Of a stretch of DNA of 64,000 nucleotides, positions 54,401 to 63,500 are shown in pieces. Made by a program: the position numbers and the translations under genes. The stretch's first letter is position 1. The number at the start of each line of letters is the position of its first letter. The notes below the pieces were generated by a model. It searched no databases. It was not told the DNA's origin and worked only from the letters and a program-made list of their open reading frames with translations. The DNA is from Pseudomonas gingeri (GTDB taxonomy: Bacteria; Pseudomonadota; Gammaproteobacteria; Pseudomonadales; Pseudomonadaceae): NCBI RefSeq assembly GCF_013386115.1, contig NZ_JACAOR010000001.1, positions 586,639 through 650,638 of the forward strand. Direction: 5' to 3'.

Positions 54401-55552
54401 TCCGAAAAACCCGCGGCGGCTCCCGCCCCGACTCGCTACAGTCGCCAGCAACCCCTGGCCGCACGTTTGAAGCACAACCGCCTGCTCAGCGGCCCCGAGG
54501 CCGGCAAGGAGACCCGCCAGTTCATCTTCGACCTTGGCGACAGCGGCCTCGACTACCAGGCCGGCGATGCCCTGGGCGTCTGGCCCAGCCATTGCCCGAG
54601 ACAGGTGGAACAGCTGATGACCTGCCTGGCGGCCCGGGTCGACGCCGTGGTGACCATCAAGGACCAGACCCCGATGCCACTGGAAGAGGCCCTGAGTCGT
54701 CATCTGGAAATCGGCCGGATCAGCCCGGCGTTGCTGCAACTGGTGTTTCAGCGTTCCGGCAGTGCGCAACTCAAGCGCCTGCTGGCCGACGAACACAAGA
54801 CCGAACTCAAGGACTGGCTCTGGGGCCGGCAACCGGCGGACCTGTTGCGCGAGTTGCAGGTCGGCCTCGGCCCGCAGGAACTGGTGGATTGCCTGAAACC
54901 GCTGCAACCCAGGCTGTACTCCATTTCATCGAGCCCCAAGGTGCATCCCGGCGAAGTCCATCTCACGGTTTCCACCGTACGCTACGAACATGCCGGACAG
55001 TCGCGCTCCGGCAGTTGCTCGGGGTTTCTCGCCGACCGCGCCGAAGGCCTGGAGGTGCCGATCTTCGTCCAGAAGTCGGCCAACTTCCGCACGCCCGCCG
55101 ATCCCCGGGCACCGATGATCATGGTCGGTCCGGGCACTGGCGTGGCACCGTTCCGCGCCTTTCTGCAGGAGCGCCAGGCCATCGGTGCCACGGGCAAGAA
55201 CTGGCTGTTATTCGGCGAACAGCATGCCGCCAGCGACTTCTATTACCGCGAGGAACTGGAAGCATGGCTTGAGCAAGGCCATCTGCAACGGCTCGATACC
55301 GCGTTCTCCCGGGACCAGGCGCAGAAGATCTACGTGCAGCAACGCATGATCGAGCAAGGCGCGCAGCTCTGGGCCTGGCTGGAGGAAGGCGCGGGCTTTT
55401 ATGTCTGCGGCGATGCCAGCCGCATGGCGCGGGATGTCGACGCGGCACTCAAGCAGGTGGTGCGCACTCATGGCGGTTTGGATGCCGACGAGGCGGTGGC
55501 CTATGTCAGCGCCCTGGCGGCGGACAAGCGTTATGTGCGGGATGTGTATTGA
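51500..55552 (+). CDS. nasA: Assimilatory nitrate reductase fused to CysJ-like flavoprotein
   Basis: A 1350-residue fusion that reduces nitrate to nitrite in the cytoplasm. Residues 1 to about 715 are a molybdopterin-dinucleotide reductase with an N-terminal [4Fe-4S] site (C10, C13, C17, C45) and the molybdopterin oxidoreductase fold. After a short linker domain, residues about 822-965 are a flavodoxin domain (LWSSQTGTVEAFAKS). Residues about 985-1350 are a ferredoxin-reductase-type FAD/NADPH module (RLYSISSSP near 1137, MVGPGTGVAPFRAF near 1209). Electrons therefore pass from NADPH through FAD and FMN to molybdenum in one chain. It ends with the family's KRYVRDVY. Such fusions exist in Pseudomonas. 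Confidence 0.95.
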   Translation: MTHTTVRSVCPYCGVGCGIVMEVRDNQVIKVSGDKQHPTNFGRLCTKGSTCAQPLNHSGRMEQAFVRHERKRDPGQVGMDQAISETARRLKAILEEHGPDALSFYVSGQMSLEAQYLANKLAKGFVRTNMIESNSRLCMASAGAGYKLSLGADGPPGSYQDFDKANLFFVIGANMADCHPILFLRLMDRLKSGARLIVVDPRRNATADKADLFLQIRPGSDLALLNGLLHLLLKNGHTDPAFIEAFTEGWEALPDFLEDYGPARVATLTGLPEAQIRQAAQWIGEAAEWMSCWTMGLNQSTHGTWHTNALCNLHLATGAICRPGSGPFSLTGQPNAMGGREMGYMGPGLPGQRSALVAADRDFIEDLWQIPRGSLSQTVGGGSVALFEDMQAGKVKACWIICTNPVASLPNRQKVIAGLQAAELVIAQDAFLDTETNGYADILLPAALWAEAQGVMINSERNLTLMRKAVDAPGQALPDWQIIARVACEMGYAEAFSYASAAEVFEEIKRAWNPKTGYDLRGVSYERLEQTPLQWPCGPDQLHDRNPIRYLNDGLGKARQPAADGSFPRLLFPTASGKAMFFARPWQPAADQPGDRFPMVLNTGRLQHQWHTLTKTGKVATLNKLNPGPFVELNPLDAARLGIAAKDAVEIRSARGRAVLPAQVSERVLPGNCFAPFHWNDVYGEDLAINAVTSDAVDPISLQPEFKFSAVTLSRVEAPQPDPLPLPSRTEAPHTMQTQALARILGLDTPPSIQLAPSENLYLQGFLLGLRSSQAVAGVPALPANAPLQPGNRLILEGILAGLFARHEPPQEQVTASSPAAEEPPLLLLWSSQTGTVEAFAKSAAERLQQKGHRVRLASMDSIQAQELSQTGRALLLTSTFGDGDPPDNAHAFWQALAADNAPSLANLRFAVLAFGDSSYDQFCGFGRKLDERLHSLGAQRLAPRVDCEPDYQEPAGAWLEKLDSALSEKPAAAPAPTRYSRQQPLAARLKHNRLLSGPEAGKETRQFIFDLGDSGLDYQAGDALGVWPSHCPRQVEQLMTCLAARVDAVVTIKDQTPMPLEEALSRHLEIGRISPALLQLVFQRSGSAQLKRLLADEHKTELKDWLWGRQPADLLRELQVGLGPQELVDCLKPLQPRLYSISSSPKVHPGEVHLTVSTVRYEHAGQSRSGSCSGFLADRAEGLEVPIFVQKSANFRTPADPRAPMIMVGPGTGVAPFRAFLQERQAIGATGKNWLLFGEQHAASDFYYREELEAWLEQGHLQRLDTAFSRDQAQKIYVQQRMIEQGAQLWAWLEEGAGFYVCGDASRMARDVDAALKQVVRTHGGLDADEAVAYVSALAADKRYVRDVY

Positions 55553-55598
55553 ATGCTTGCTCGCGTTGAAACTGAATGTTGTGTACGACGCCAACCCT

Positions 55599-55621
55599 GT
55601 GGGAGCGGGCTTGCCCGCGAA
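55599..55621. repeat. Single REP unit
   Basis: GTGGGAGCGGGCTTGCCCGCGAA behind nasA, without an inverted partner in the 378-base gap to nirB. Confidence 0.85.
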
Positions 55622-55735
55622 AACGGCCGCAAGGGCGCCCCATAACTGGCGACCCGAGCGAAATACGCACCAACAAGGTTCACTTTTCAACCCGAGCCCG
55701 GCGCCAGTACTGAAATAACCCGGCAAACCGGCACT

Positions 55736-55752
55736 TGGCACGCTCCCTGCTT
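55736..55752 (+). promoter_or_regulatory. Sigma-54 promoter of nirBD
   Basis: TGGCAC-GCTCC-CTGCTT has the perfect -24 element and GC at -12. It precedes the nirB leader in the same arrangement as at nasA. Confidence 0.8.
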
Positions 55753-55797
55753 TTATCCCGTTACTCTCTGCCATGAATGACCAGGCAGACCGTTCAG

Positions 55798-55879
55798 GTG
55801 GTCAACGGCGATCACTCACAGAACAGGAACAAACACCAGGCAAAGGCGCCTGGAGCTTCGGCTCCAGGCGTTTTTTTTT
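55798..55879 (+). promoter_or_regulatory. ANTAR (NasT-type) antitermination leader of nirB
   Basis: P1 is GTGGTC-AACGGC-GATCAC (55798-55815, one G-T pair). P2 is CCAGGC-AAAGGC-GCCTGG (55836-55853, perfect). Both loops have A1 and G4. The P2 3' arm is the 5' arm of the terminator CGCCTGGAGC-TTCG-GCTCCAGGCG (55847-55870), followed by nine T. P1-P2 and the terminator are mutually exclusive. The P2 loop is identical to that of nasA, so one NasT-type protein can serve both operons. Confidence 0.87.
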
Positions 55880-55930
55880 GCATTTTTTCTGCTGGGCCAG
55901 CCGTGATTGGCCGTGATCCGAGGAACTTCC

Positions 55931-58489
55931 ATGAACGCTATCGTGAATGTCGAACGCCGCAAGAAACTGGTGATCGTTGGCAATGGCATGGTCGGGCATC
56001 ACTGCGTCGAACAACTGATCGAACGCGGTGCCCTGATGCACTTCGAGCTGCATGTCTATGGCGAGGAATGGCAAGCGGCCTATGACCGCGTGCACCTCTC
56101 CGAGTATTTTGCCGGCAAGGATGCCCATGCCCTCGCCCTGGGCGAACCGGGGTTGTACGAGCGCCACGGGGTCAACCTGCACCTGGGAGCCGAAGTCCTC
56201 GAAATCGACCGGGAGCACCAGGAGATCGTCACCCGCTCCGGACGCCAGGCCTACGACCAACTGATTCTCGCCACCGGTTCCTACCCCTTCGTGCCGCCGA
56301 TTCCCGGCTCCGAAGGTGCGGCCCGCCTGGTCTACCGGACCCTCGACGATCTCGATGCGATCCGTGCCGCGGCCAGCGATGCCCGTCGTGGCGTGGTGGT
56401 CGGCGGCGGCCTGCTGGGACTGGAGGCGGCCAACGCCCTCAAGTCCCTCGGCCTCGAAGCCCATGTGGTGGAGTTCGCCACCCGGCTGATGCCGGTGCAA
56501 CTGGACCATGACGGCGGCGCCGCGCTCAAGGCCCGGATCGAAGGCCTGGGCGTCGGCGTCCATCTATCCCGCGCGACCCAGGAAATCGTGGCTGGCGAGG
56601 ACTATCGCTATCGGATGAATTTCGACGGTGGTGAATTTCTCGAAACCGATCTGATCGTGTTCTCCGCGGGGATTCGCCCGCAGGACCTGCTGGGACGCAA
56701 CAGCGGCCTGGAGATCGCCCCGCGGGGCGGCATCGTCGTCGACTCGCACTGCCAGACCAGCGATCCGGCCATCTCTGCCATCGGTGAATGCGCCTCGTGG
56801 AACGGCAGCGTTTTCGGCCTCGTGGCGCCGGGCTACAGCATGGCGCGCAATGTCGCCGCACGCCTGGCCGGAGAAGCTTTCGACACCTTCACCGGTGCCG
56901 ACATGTCGACCAAGCTCAAGCTGCTCGGTGTCGATGTCGGCTCCATCGGCGATGCCCACGGTGCGACGCCCGGTGCACGCAGCTATCGCTTTATCGACGA
57001 GGCCAATGCCAGTTACCGGCGCCTGGTGGTCGATGCCGAGGGCAAGAAAGTCATCGGTGCGGTACTGGTGGGTGACAACAGTTACTACGACACCCTGTTG
57101 CAGTACGTGCAGAACGCCATTGCCCTGCCCCAGGACCCCGCCGGCCTGATCCTGCCCGTGGGCGAAGGCGCGCCGGCCCTGGGTGCCGACGCACTGCCCG
57201 AGACCGCGACCATCTGTTCCTGCCACAACGTCACCAAGGGTGCGATCTGCTGCGCGGTGGACGCCGGTTGCAGCGATCTGTCGGCCCTCAAGGCGCAGAC
57301 CCGGGCGGCCACCGGCTGCGGCGGTTGCAGCGCCTTGCTCAAGCAGGTCTTCGAGCATGAGCTGATCGCCCGTGGCGTGGCGGTGGACAAGAGCCTCTGC
57401 GAACACTTCGCCTACACCCGCCAGGAACTCTATGCCCTGGTGCGGGTGGGCCGGATCGAAACCTTCGAAGCACTGCTCGCCCAGCATGGCAAGGGCCACA
57501 CCGGTTGCGATATCTGCAAGCCGGCGGTGGGCTCGATCCTCGCGTCGTGCTGGAACCGGCCGATCATGGACAAGGCGCTGGTGCCGCTGCAGGACACCAA
57601 CGACACCTTCATGGCCAACATGCAGAAGAACGGCACCTATTCGATCATCCCGCGCATCGCCGCCGGCGAAATCACCCCGGACAAACTGATCGCCCTCGGC
57701 GCCGTGGCGAAAAAATACGACCTCTACACCAAGATTACCGGCGGCCAGCGCATCGACCTGTTCGGCGCCCAGTTGCATGAGCTGCCGCAGATCTGGGGCG
57801 AACTGATCGACGCCGGCTTCGAAACCGGCCACGGTTACGGCAAATCCCTGCGCACGGTGAAATCCTGTGTCGGCAGCACCTGGTGCCGCTATGGCGTGCA
57901 GGACAGCGTGGCCATGGCCCTGCTCCTGGAAAATCGCTACAAGGGCCTGCGCGCGCCGCACAAGTTCAAACTGGCGGTGTCCGGCTGCACCCGCGAATGC
58001 GCCGAGGCCCAGAGCAAGGACATCGGCGTGATCGCCACCGAGAAAGGCTGGAACCTGTACGTCTGCGGAAACGGCGGCATGCGCCCGCGCCACGCCGAAC
58101 TGTTCGCCACCGACCTCGATGACGAGACCCTGATCCGCTACGTCGACCGTTTCCTGATGTTCTACATCCGCACTGCCGACCGCCTGCAACGGACCTCGGT
58201 CTGGCGCGAAAACCTGGAAGGCGGCCTCGATTTCCTCAAGGCGGTGATCATCGACGACAGCCTGGGACTGGCCGCCGAGCTGGAAAGCCAGCTGCAACTG
58301 GTGGTCGACCGCTACGAATGCGAGTGGGCCAACGCGGTCAGCGACCCGGAAAAACTCAAGCGCTTCCGCACCTTCGTCAACGACCAGCGCGGCGATCCGG
58401 ACATCCACTTTGTCAAGGAACGCGAGCAGCGCCGGCCGGTGCGCGCACACGAACTCAACCTGATTCCCGCTCATGAGGAGGTGGTCTGA
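55931..58489 (+). CDS. nirB: Assimilatory nitrite reductase large subunit
   Basis: An 852-residue NAD(P)H nitrite reductase making ammonium from nitrite. It begins with the FAD/NAD-binding module (LVIVGNGMVGHHCVEQL), has a BFD-like [2Fe-2S] domain with CSCHNVTKG and TGCGGC (about 430-470), and ends with siroheme/[4Fe-4S] domains whose Cys are in KSCVGSTWCRYG (about 643) and SGCTRECAE (about 684). ATG 55931. Its stop overlaps the nirD start. Confidence 0.96.
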   Translation: MNAIVNVERRKKLVIVGNGMVGHHCVEQLIERGALMHFELHVYGEEWQAAYDRVHLSEYFAGKDAHALALGEPGLYERHGVNLHLGAEVLEIDREHQEIVTRSGRQAYDQLILATGSYPFVPPIPGSEGAARLVYRTLDDLDAIRAAASDARRGVVVGGGLLGLEAANALKSLGLEAHVVEFATRLMPVQLDHDGGAALKARIEGLGVGVHLSRATQEIVAGEDYRYRMNFDGGEFLETDLIVFSAGIRPQDLLGRNSGLEIAPRGGIVVDSHCQTSDPAISAIGECASWNGSVFGLVAPGYSMARNVAARLAGEAFDTFTGADMSTKLKLLGVDVGSIGDAHGATPGARSYRFIDEANASYRRLVVDAEGKKVIGAVLVGDNSYYDTLLQYVQNAIALPQDPAGLILPVGEGAPALGADALPETATICSCHNVTKGAICCAVDAGCSDLSALKAQTRAATGCGGCSALLKQVFEHELIARGVAVDKSLCEHFAYTRQELYALVRVGRIETFEALLAQHGKGHTGCDICKPAVGSILASCWNRPIMDKALVPLQDTNDTFMANMQKNGTYSIIPRIAAGEITPDKLIALGAVAKKYDLYTKITGGQRIDLFGAQLHELPQIWGELIDAGFETGHGYGKSLRTVKSCVGSTWCRYGVQDSVAMALLLENRYKGLRAPHKFKLAVSGCTRECAEAQSKDIGVIATEKGWNLYVCGNGGMRPRHAELFATDLDDETLIRYVDRFLMFYIRTADRLQRTSVWRENLEGGLDFLKAVIIDDSLGLAAELESQLQLVVDRYECEWANAVSDPEKLKRFRTFVNDQRGDPDIHFVKEREQRRPVRAHELNLIPAHEEVV

Positions 58490-58863
58490 TGGGCCAGCCG
58501 ACAGCACAACACAGCTTTGCCAACGACTTCCAGTGGCAGGCGGTCTGCCGCCGCGAGGACCTGGTGGAAAACTCCGGCGTGGTGGTCTGGTTCCATTGCG
58601 CCCAGGTGGCCCTGTTCTACCTGCCCGACGAGGCGCAGGGCCGCACCCTGTATGCCATCGACAACCGCGACCCGCTGTCCGGGGCGAATGTGATCGGTCG
58701 CGGCATCGTCGGCAATATCAAGGGCCAGCCGGTGATCGCCTCGCCGTTGTACAAGCAGCATTTCAATCTCGAGGATGGCATGTGCCTGGAGTACCCGGAG
58801 CAGCAGCTACGGGTGTGGCCGGTGCGCTGGGTCGGCGATGCGGTGGAGATCGCGGTAGTCTGA
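58489..58863 (+). CDS. nirD: Nitrite reductase small subunit
   Basis: A 124-residue Rieske-fold protein of the NirD type. The positions of Rieske Cys/His ligands are not all conserved, which is usual for bacterial NirD. The start overlaps the nirB stop (ATGA-like). It is convergent with the VWA gene across 34 bases. Confidence 0.92.
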   Translation: MGQPTAQHSFANDFQWQAVCRREDLVENSGVVVWFHCAQVALFYLPDEAQGRTLYAIDNRDPLSGANVIGRGIVGNIKGQPVIASPLYKQHFNLEDGMCLEYPEQQLRVWPVRWVGDAVEIAVV

Positions 58864-58897
58864 TCGTCCCCGGCGACGGGCATCCTGAAGTGGCGTT

Positions 58898-59647
58898 TCA
58901 GCTGTTCGATGGCAGGCCCAGGGACTCGATATGCCGGTACTCGGCCGCGAGTTCACTGGCCAGCTGCCGCGCCCGGCCCAGGCGGATCGGTGCTTTTTCC
59001 AGGTCGATCAGCAGGGTCGGGCAGTTGAACGGCGCCGGGGCCGTCCAGGCCTTGAGGCGGCCGTCGGTCAGCACCAGCACCCGTTGCTGCTCCAGGGCAA
59101 AGCGCTTTTGCCGCAGTGCCAACCACTCGCCCGCCTCCTGCAAGGCCGCCAGCAAGGGTGTGCCGCCACCCGCTCCCAGGGCCTCCAGCCAGCCGCGCAA
59201 GCCACTGGACGCCTTCAGGCCCTGGATCTGCCAGTGCGGTCGCTGACCGCTGGCGGTCAATAACGCCAGGCGCGCGCGCTGGCGATAGGCATCGTCGAAC
59301 AGTTGCGCCAGCAGGCCCTTGGCATCGCTCAGGGCCTGATGTCGGCGGATGGACGCCGAGGCATCGACAATCACCAGCCACAATTCATGGGGCGAACTGC
59401 TGCGCGGACGGAAACGCAAGTCACGTCGCACTCGCGGCCGGCCGCCCAGCAAGGTCTCGACCCAACTGATCGCCCCGTCTTCCCCGGCCCTTGCCGCGCC
59501 CTGGCGTCCTTTCGGCACCCGGCCCGCACCAGCCCTGGCATTCGCCCCCGGCGTCGGTCGAGGGCGAATGCCTAAGGCTTTTTTGGCCAGCTCGGGATTT
59601 CCCGACGAGCCCCCACCGGCAATACCTGGGCGGGCAACTCGCCCCAT
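58898..59647 (-). CDS. VWA-domain protein of the cobaltochelatase group (ChlD-like)
   Basis: A 249-residue protein with a von Willebrand A domain from about residue 85. The MIDAS motif is VDASASIRRH, followed by GGTPLLAAL and VLVLTDGR. The first 75 residues are Gly/Arg-rich and low in structure. With the ChlI-like AAA+ protein and CobN it forms the ATP-dependent chelatase inserting cobalt in aerobic cobalamin synthesis. The ATG start gives a 76-base overlap with the preceding gene; a later GTG start is possible. Confidence 0.8.
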   Translation of the reverse strand: MGRVARPGIAGGGSSGNPELAKKALGIRPRPTPGANARAGAGRVPKGRQGAARAGEDGAISWVETLLGGRPRVRRDLRFRPRSSSPHELWLVIVDASASIRRHQALSDAKGLLAQLFDDAYRQRARLALLTASGQRPHWQIQGLKASSGLRGWLEALGAGGGTPLLAALQEAGEWLALRQKRFALEQQRVLVLTDGRLKAWTAPAPFNCPTLLIDLEKAPIRLGRARQLASELAAEYRHIESLGLPSNS

Positions 59648-60573
59648 TGACCCTGGCCCTTGGCCGGGCTCGATTCGCCTTGCGCAGCGCCGGCGGGGTT
59701 CGATGCCGGTGCCGACGGTGGGCTTTCCCGGCGCCGATGACGCAGGGCAAACTCGGCGACCGCTTCGATATCCTCTTCGGCAATCCGTTGCCCACCGCGC
59801 CAGGCGGCGTGGGCGCGCGCCGCCCGCAGCCAGACCAGATCGGCCCGCAGGCCATCGACCCCGGCGGCAAAACAGCGCTCGGTGATCTCGGCCAGGGCCT
59901 GGTCATCCAGGGCAATGGCCGGCAACAAGGCCCGCGCCTGTTCGCAACGCTGGCGCAGCACTTGCTGCTGTTGTTCCCACTGCTCGCAGAACGCCTGGGG
60001 ATCGTTGTCGAAGTCCAGCCGGCGCCGAATGATCTGCCCGCGCTCGCCGGGCAGCGGCTGGCCGCTCAGCGCCACGTTCAGGCCGAAGCGATCGAGCAGT
60101 TGTGGACGCAACTCGCCTTCTTCCGGGTTCATGGTGCCGATCAGCACGAAACGCGCCGCGTGCCTATGGGAAATACCGTCGCGCTCGACCAGGTTGGTAC
60201 CGCTGGCCGCCACATCGAGCAGCAGGTCCACCAGGTGGTCGGCCAGCAGGTTGACCTCGTCGACGTACAACACACCGCCATCGGCCTTGGCCAGCACGCC
60301 CGGGGAAAACTGCGCCCGGCCTTCGCCCAGGGCCGCATCCAGGTCAAGGGTGCCGACCAGGCGCTCCTCGGTGGCGCCGAGCGGCAGGGTGACGAACTGC
60401 CCGCTGGCGAGCAGATCCGCCAGCCCCCGGGCCAGGGTCGACTTGGCCATGCCGCGCGGGCCCTCGATCAGCACGCCACCGATCTTCGGATCGATGGCGG
60501 TCAGGCACAGCGCCAGTTTCAGCGCATCGGCACCGACCACCGCCGACAGCGGGAAATGCGGGGAGTCACTCAT
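59572..60573 (-). CDS. chlI: ChlI-like AAA+ chelatase subunit
   Basis: A 333-residue Mg-chelatase-type AAA+ ATPase. Walker A is EGPRGMAKSTL, Walker B is GGVLYVDEVNLL, and the sensor region is IGTMNPEEGELRPQLLDRFG. The Pro/Ser-rich C-terminal tail (about 285-333) lies in the overlap with the VWA gene. It lies 12 bases after cobN and most likely serves CobN, taking the role of CobS. Confidence 0.88.
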   Translation of the reverse strand: MSDSPHFPLSAVVGADALKLALCLTAIDPKIGGVLIEGPRGMAKSTLARGLADLLASGQFVTLPLGATEERLVGTLDLDAALGEGRAQFSPGVLAKADGGVLYVDEVNLLADHLVDLLLDVAASGTNLVERDGISHRHAARFVLIGTMNPEEGELRPQLLDRFGLNVALSGQPLPGERGQIIRRRLDFDNDPQAFCEQWEQQQQVLRQRCEQARALLPAIALDDQALAEITERCFAAGVDGLRADLVWLRAARAHAAWRGGQRIAEEDIEAVAEFALRHRRRESPPSAPASNPAGAAQGESSPAKGQGQWGELPAQVLPVGARREIPSWPKKP

Positions 60574-60585
60574 TGTCCATATACC

Positions 60586-63500
60586 TCAGGAATCTTCTTC
60601 TATATCCAGCAGCAGGTTTTCCAGGGCCTCGCGATAGTCCCCCGGCTCACTCCACAAGCCACGCTGCTGGGCCTCCAGCATGCGCTCGGTCATATCCCGC
60701 AAGGCATGGGGATTGTGCTCACGGACAAACTCGCGGGTATCGGCGTCGAGCAGATAGGCATCGGCCAGCAAGGCGTACTGGTGGTCGTCGATCAAATGCG
60801 TCGTGGCATCGAAGGCAAACAGGTTGTCGACCGTCGCCGCCAGCTCGAAGGCGCCCTTGTAACCGTGGCGCTTGACCCCGTCAATCCACTTCGGATTGGC
60901 TGCCCGGGAACGGATCACCCGGTTCAGCTCTTCCTTGAGGGTGCGCACCTTCGGCAGGTCCGGCTGGCTGTGGTCGCCATGGTAACTGGCCGCGCTTTCG
61001 CCACTGAGGCTTTCCACGGCCGCCAGCATGCCACCCTGGAACTGGTAGTAATCGTTGGAATCGAGCAGGTCGTGCTCGCGGTTGTCCTGATTCTGCAGCA
61101 CCGCCTGCACCTGGCTCAGGCGGCGGGCAAACAGGTCCCTGGCGGCCGTGCCTTCGTCGGTGCCGCCGTAGGCGTAGCCCCCCCAGTTCAGGTAGACCTC
61201 GGCGAGGTCGTCGCGGCTTTGCCACAAGCGCCCATCGATGGCGTTCTGCACACCGGCGCCATAGGCCCCCGGCTTGGCGCCGAAGATCCGCCAGCCGGCC
61301 TGGCGCGCAGCCTGCTGCGCATCGAGCCCCTCGGCCTGCAGTTGCTCGCGTTCGTGGCGCACCTTGGCCGCCAGCGGGTTCATGCCCGCGGGCTCGTCCA
61401 GTGCCGCCACGGCCTGTACCGCCGCGTCGAACAGGCGGATCAGGTTGGCGAAGGCATCGCGGAAGAACCCCGAGACCCGCAGGGTGACGTCCACCCGCGG
61501 GCGGTCCAGCAGGCTCAGCGGCAGGATCTCGAAGTCATCGACCCGCTGGCTGCCCGTGGCCCAGACCGGACGCACGCCCATCAACGCCATTGCCTGGGCG
61601 ATATCGTCGCCACCGGTGCGCATGGTCGCCGTGCCCCAGACCGACAGGCCGAGCTGGCGCAGGTGATCGCCGTGGTCCTGCAGGTGCCGTTCGAGAATCA
61701 GGTTGGCCGATTGGAAGCCGATCCGCCAGGCCGTGGTGGTCGGCAGGTTGCGCACATCCACGGAAAAGAAATTACGCCCGGTGGGCAGTACGTCGAGGCG
61801 CCCGCGACTCGGCGCGCCGCTGGGCCCGGCCGGCACGAAGCGCCCCTGCAGGGCCGCCAGCAGTCCTTGCATCTCGGCCGGACCGCAAGCATCCAGGCGC
61901 GGCGCGACGGTGCTCGACAAGCCCTCGATAATGCTGCGTACATCGGCCCAGGGTGGCGTATCCGGCACGGCGGCCGATCCTTCCAGGGACTGCTCGATCA
62001 GTTGCGCGGCATACAGCTCCAGGCGCTCGCGGCTGTCGCCGGCCGTACGCCAGGCTTGCTCGCTGAGCGCCTGCAAGGCCTGGGGACGGCTGCCGGTCCA
62101 GGGCTCGGCCAGGGCACAATCAAGCGGGTCAAAGCCCAGCTCGAAGGCCTTGGCCAGGGCCCGCAGCAGGCTCGATTGGGCGCCCCGGCCATCGCCACGG
62201 GGAATCCGCAGCAGCGCCAGCAGGGTATCGATGCGCAGGCGCCCGTCCGGCGATTCGCCGAAGACGTGCAGGCCATCGCGAATCTGCGACTCCTTCAAGT
62301 CGCAGAGGTAGGTGTCCAGGCGCGGCAGCCAGATCGCCGCGTCGGCTTCGCTGTCGAGCCCGGCATCCAGTTGCAGTTCGCGGTCGATGCGGGTCTCGCG
62401 GACCAGTCTGAGAATATCCCGCTGCAACTCCCGGGCGCGGCGTGGATCGAGCAACTGCGCTTCGTAGTACTCGTCGGCCAGCAGTTCCAGGTCACGCAAC
62501 GGCCCGTAGGTTTCGGCCCGGGTCAACGGCGGCATCAGGTGGTCGATGATCACTGCCTGGGTGCGACGCTTGGCCTGGGCGCCCTCGCCCGGATCGTTGA
62601 CGATAAACGGGTAGATATTCGGCAACGGCCCCAGCAGCGCATCCGGCCAGCAGTTTTCCGACAGGCCGACGCCCTTGCCCGGCAACCATTCCAGGTTGCC
62701 GTGCTTGCCGACATGGATCACGCCATGGGCACCGTAGACGTGACGCAACCAGAAATAGAACGCCAGGTAACCGTGGGGCGGCACCAGGTCGGGGTCGTGG
62801 TACACCGCACTGGCATCGACCTGGTAACCCCGGGCCGGCTGGATGCCGACAAAGGTCAGGCCGAAACGCAGCCCGGCCACCATCATCCGCCCGCCGCGAA
62901 ACATCGGATCGCTTTGCGCGTCCCCCCAGCGGTCCAGCACGGCCTGGCGATTGGCTTCGGGCAGGCGCTCGAACAGCGCCTGGTAGTCCGCCAGCGCCAG
63001 GCTCTGGTGACAGGGCCGCAGGTCGAGGCTATCGAGGTCGTTGCTGACCCCGCCGAGCAAGGCCTGGATCAGCCCGGTGCCGCTGGCGGGCAACTCATCG
63101 CTCAACGGATAGCCCTGGGTCTGCAACGCCCGCAGGATATTCAGCGCCGCCGCCGGCGTATCGAGACCGACGCCGTTACCGATGCGCCCGTCGCGGGTCG
63201 GATAGTTGGCCAGGATCAGCGCGATGCGCTTGTCGCCATTGGCGACTTGCGCCAGTTCGACCCAGCGGCGCGCCAGTTCGGCGACAAAGTCCATGCGTTC
63301 GGGCTGCGGCCGGTAGCAGACCACATCGCTCTGGCTGCGCTCGCTGCGCCAGGCCAGGTCCTTGAAGCTGATGGGCCGGCTGATGATCCGTCCGTCCAGC
63401 TCCGGCAAGGCGATATGCATCGCCAGGTCCCGTGGTCCCAGCCCTTGCTCGCTGGCCTGCCAGCCGGGCTCGTTGTCCTGGGCGCAGATCGCCTGGATCA

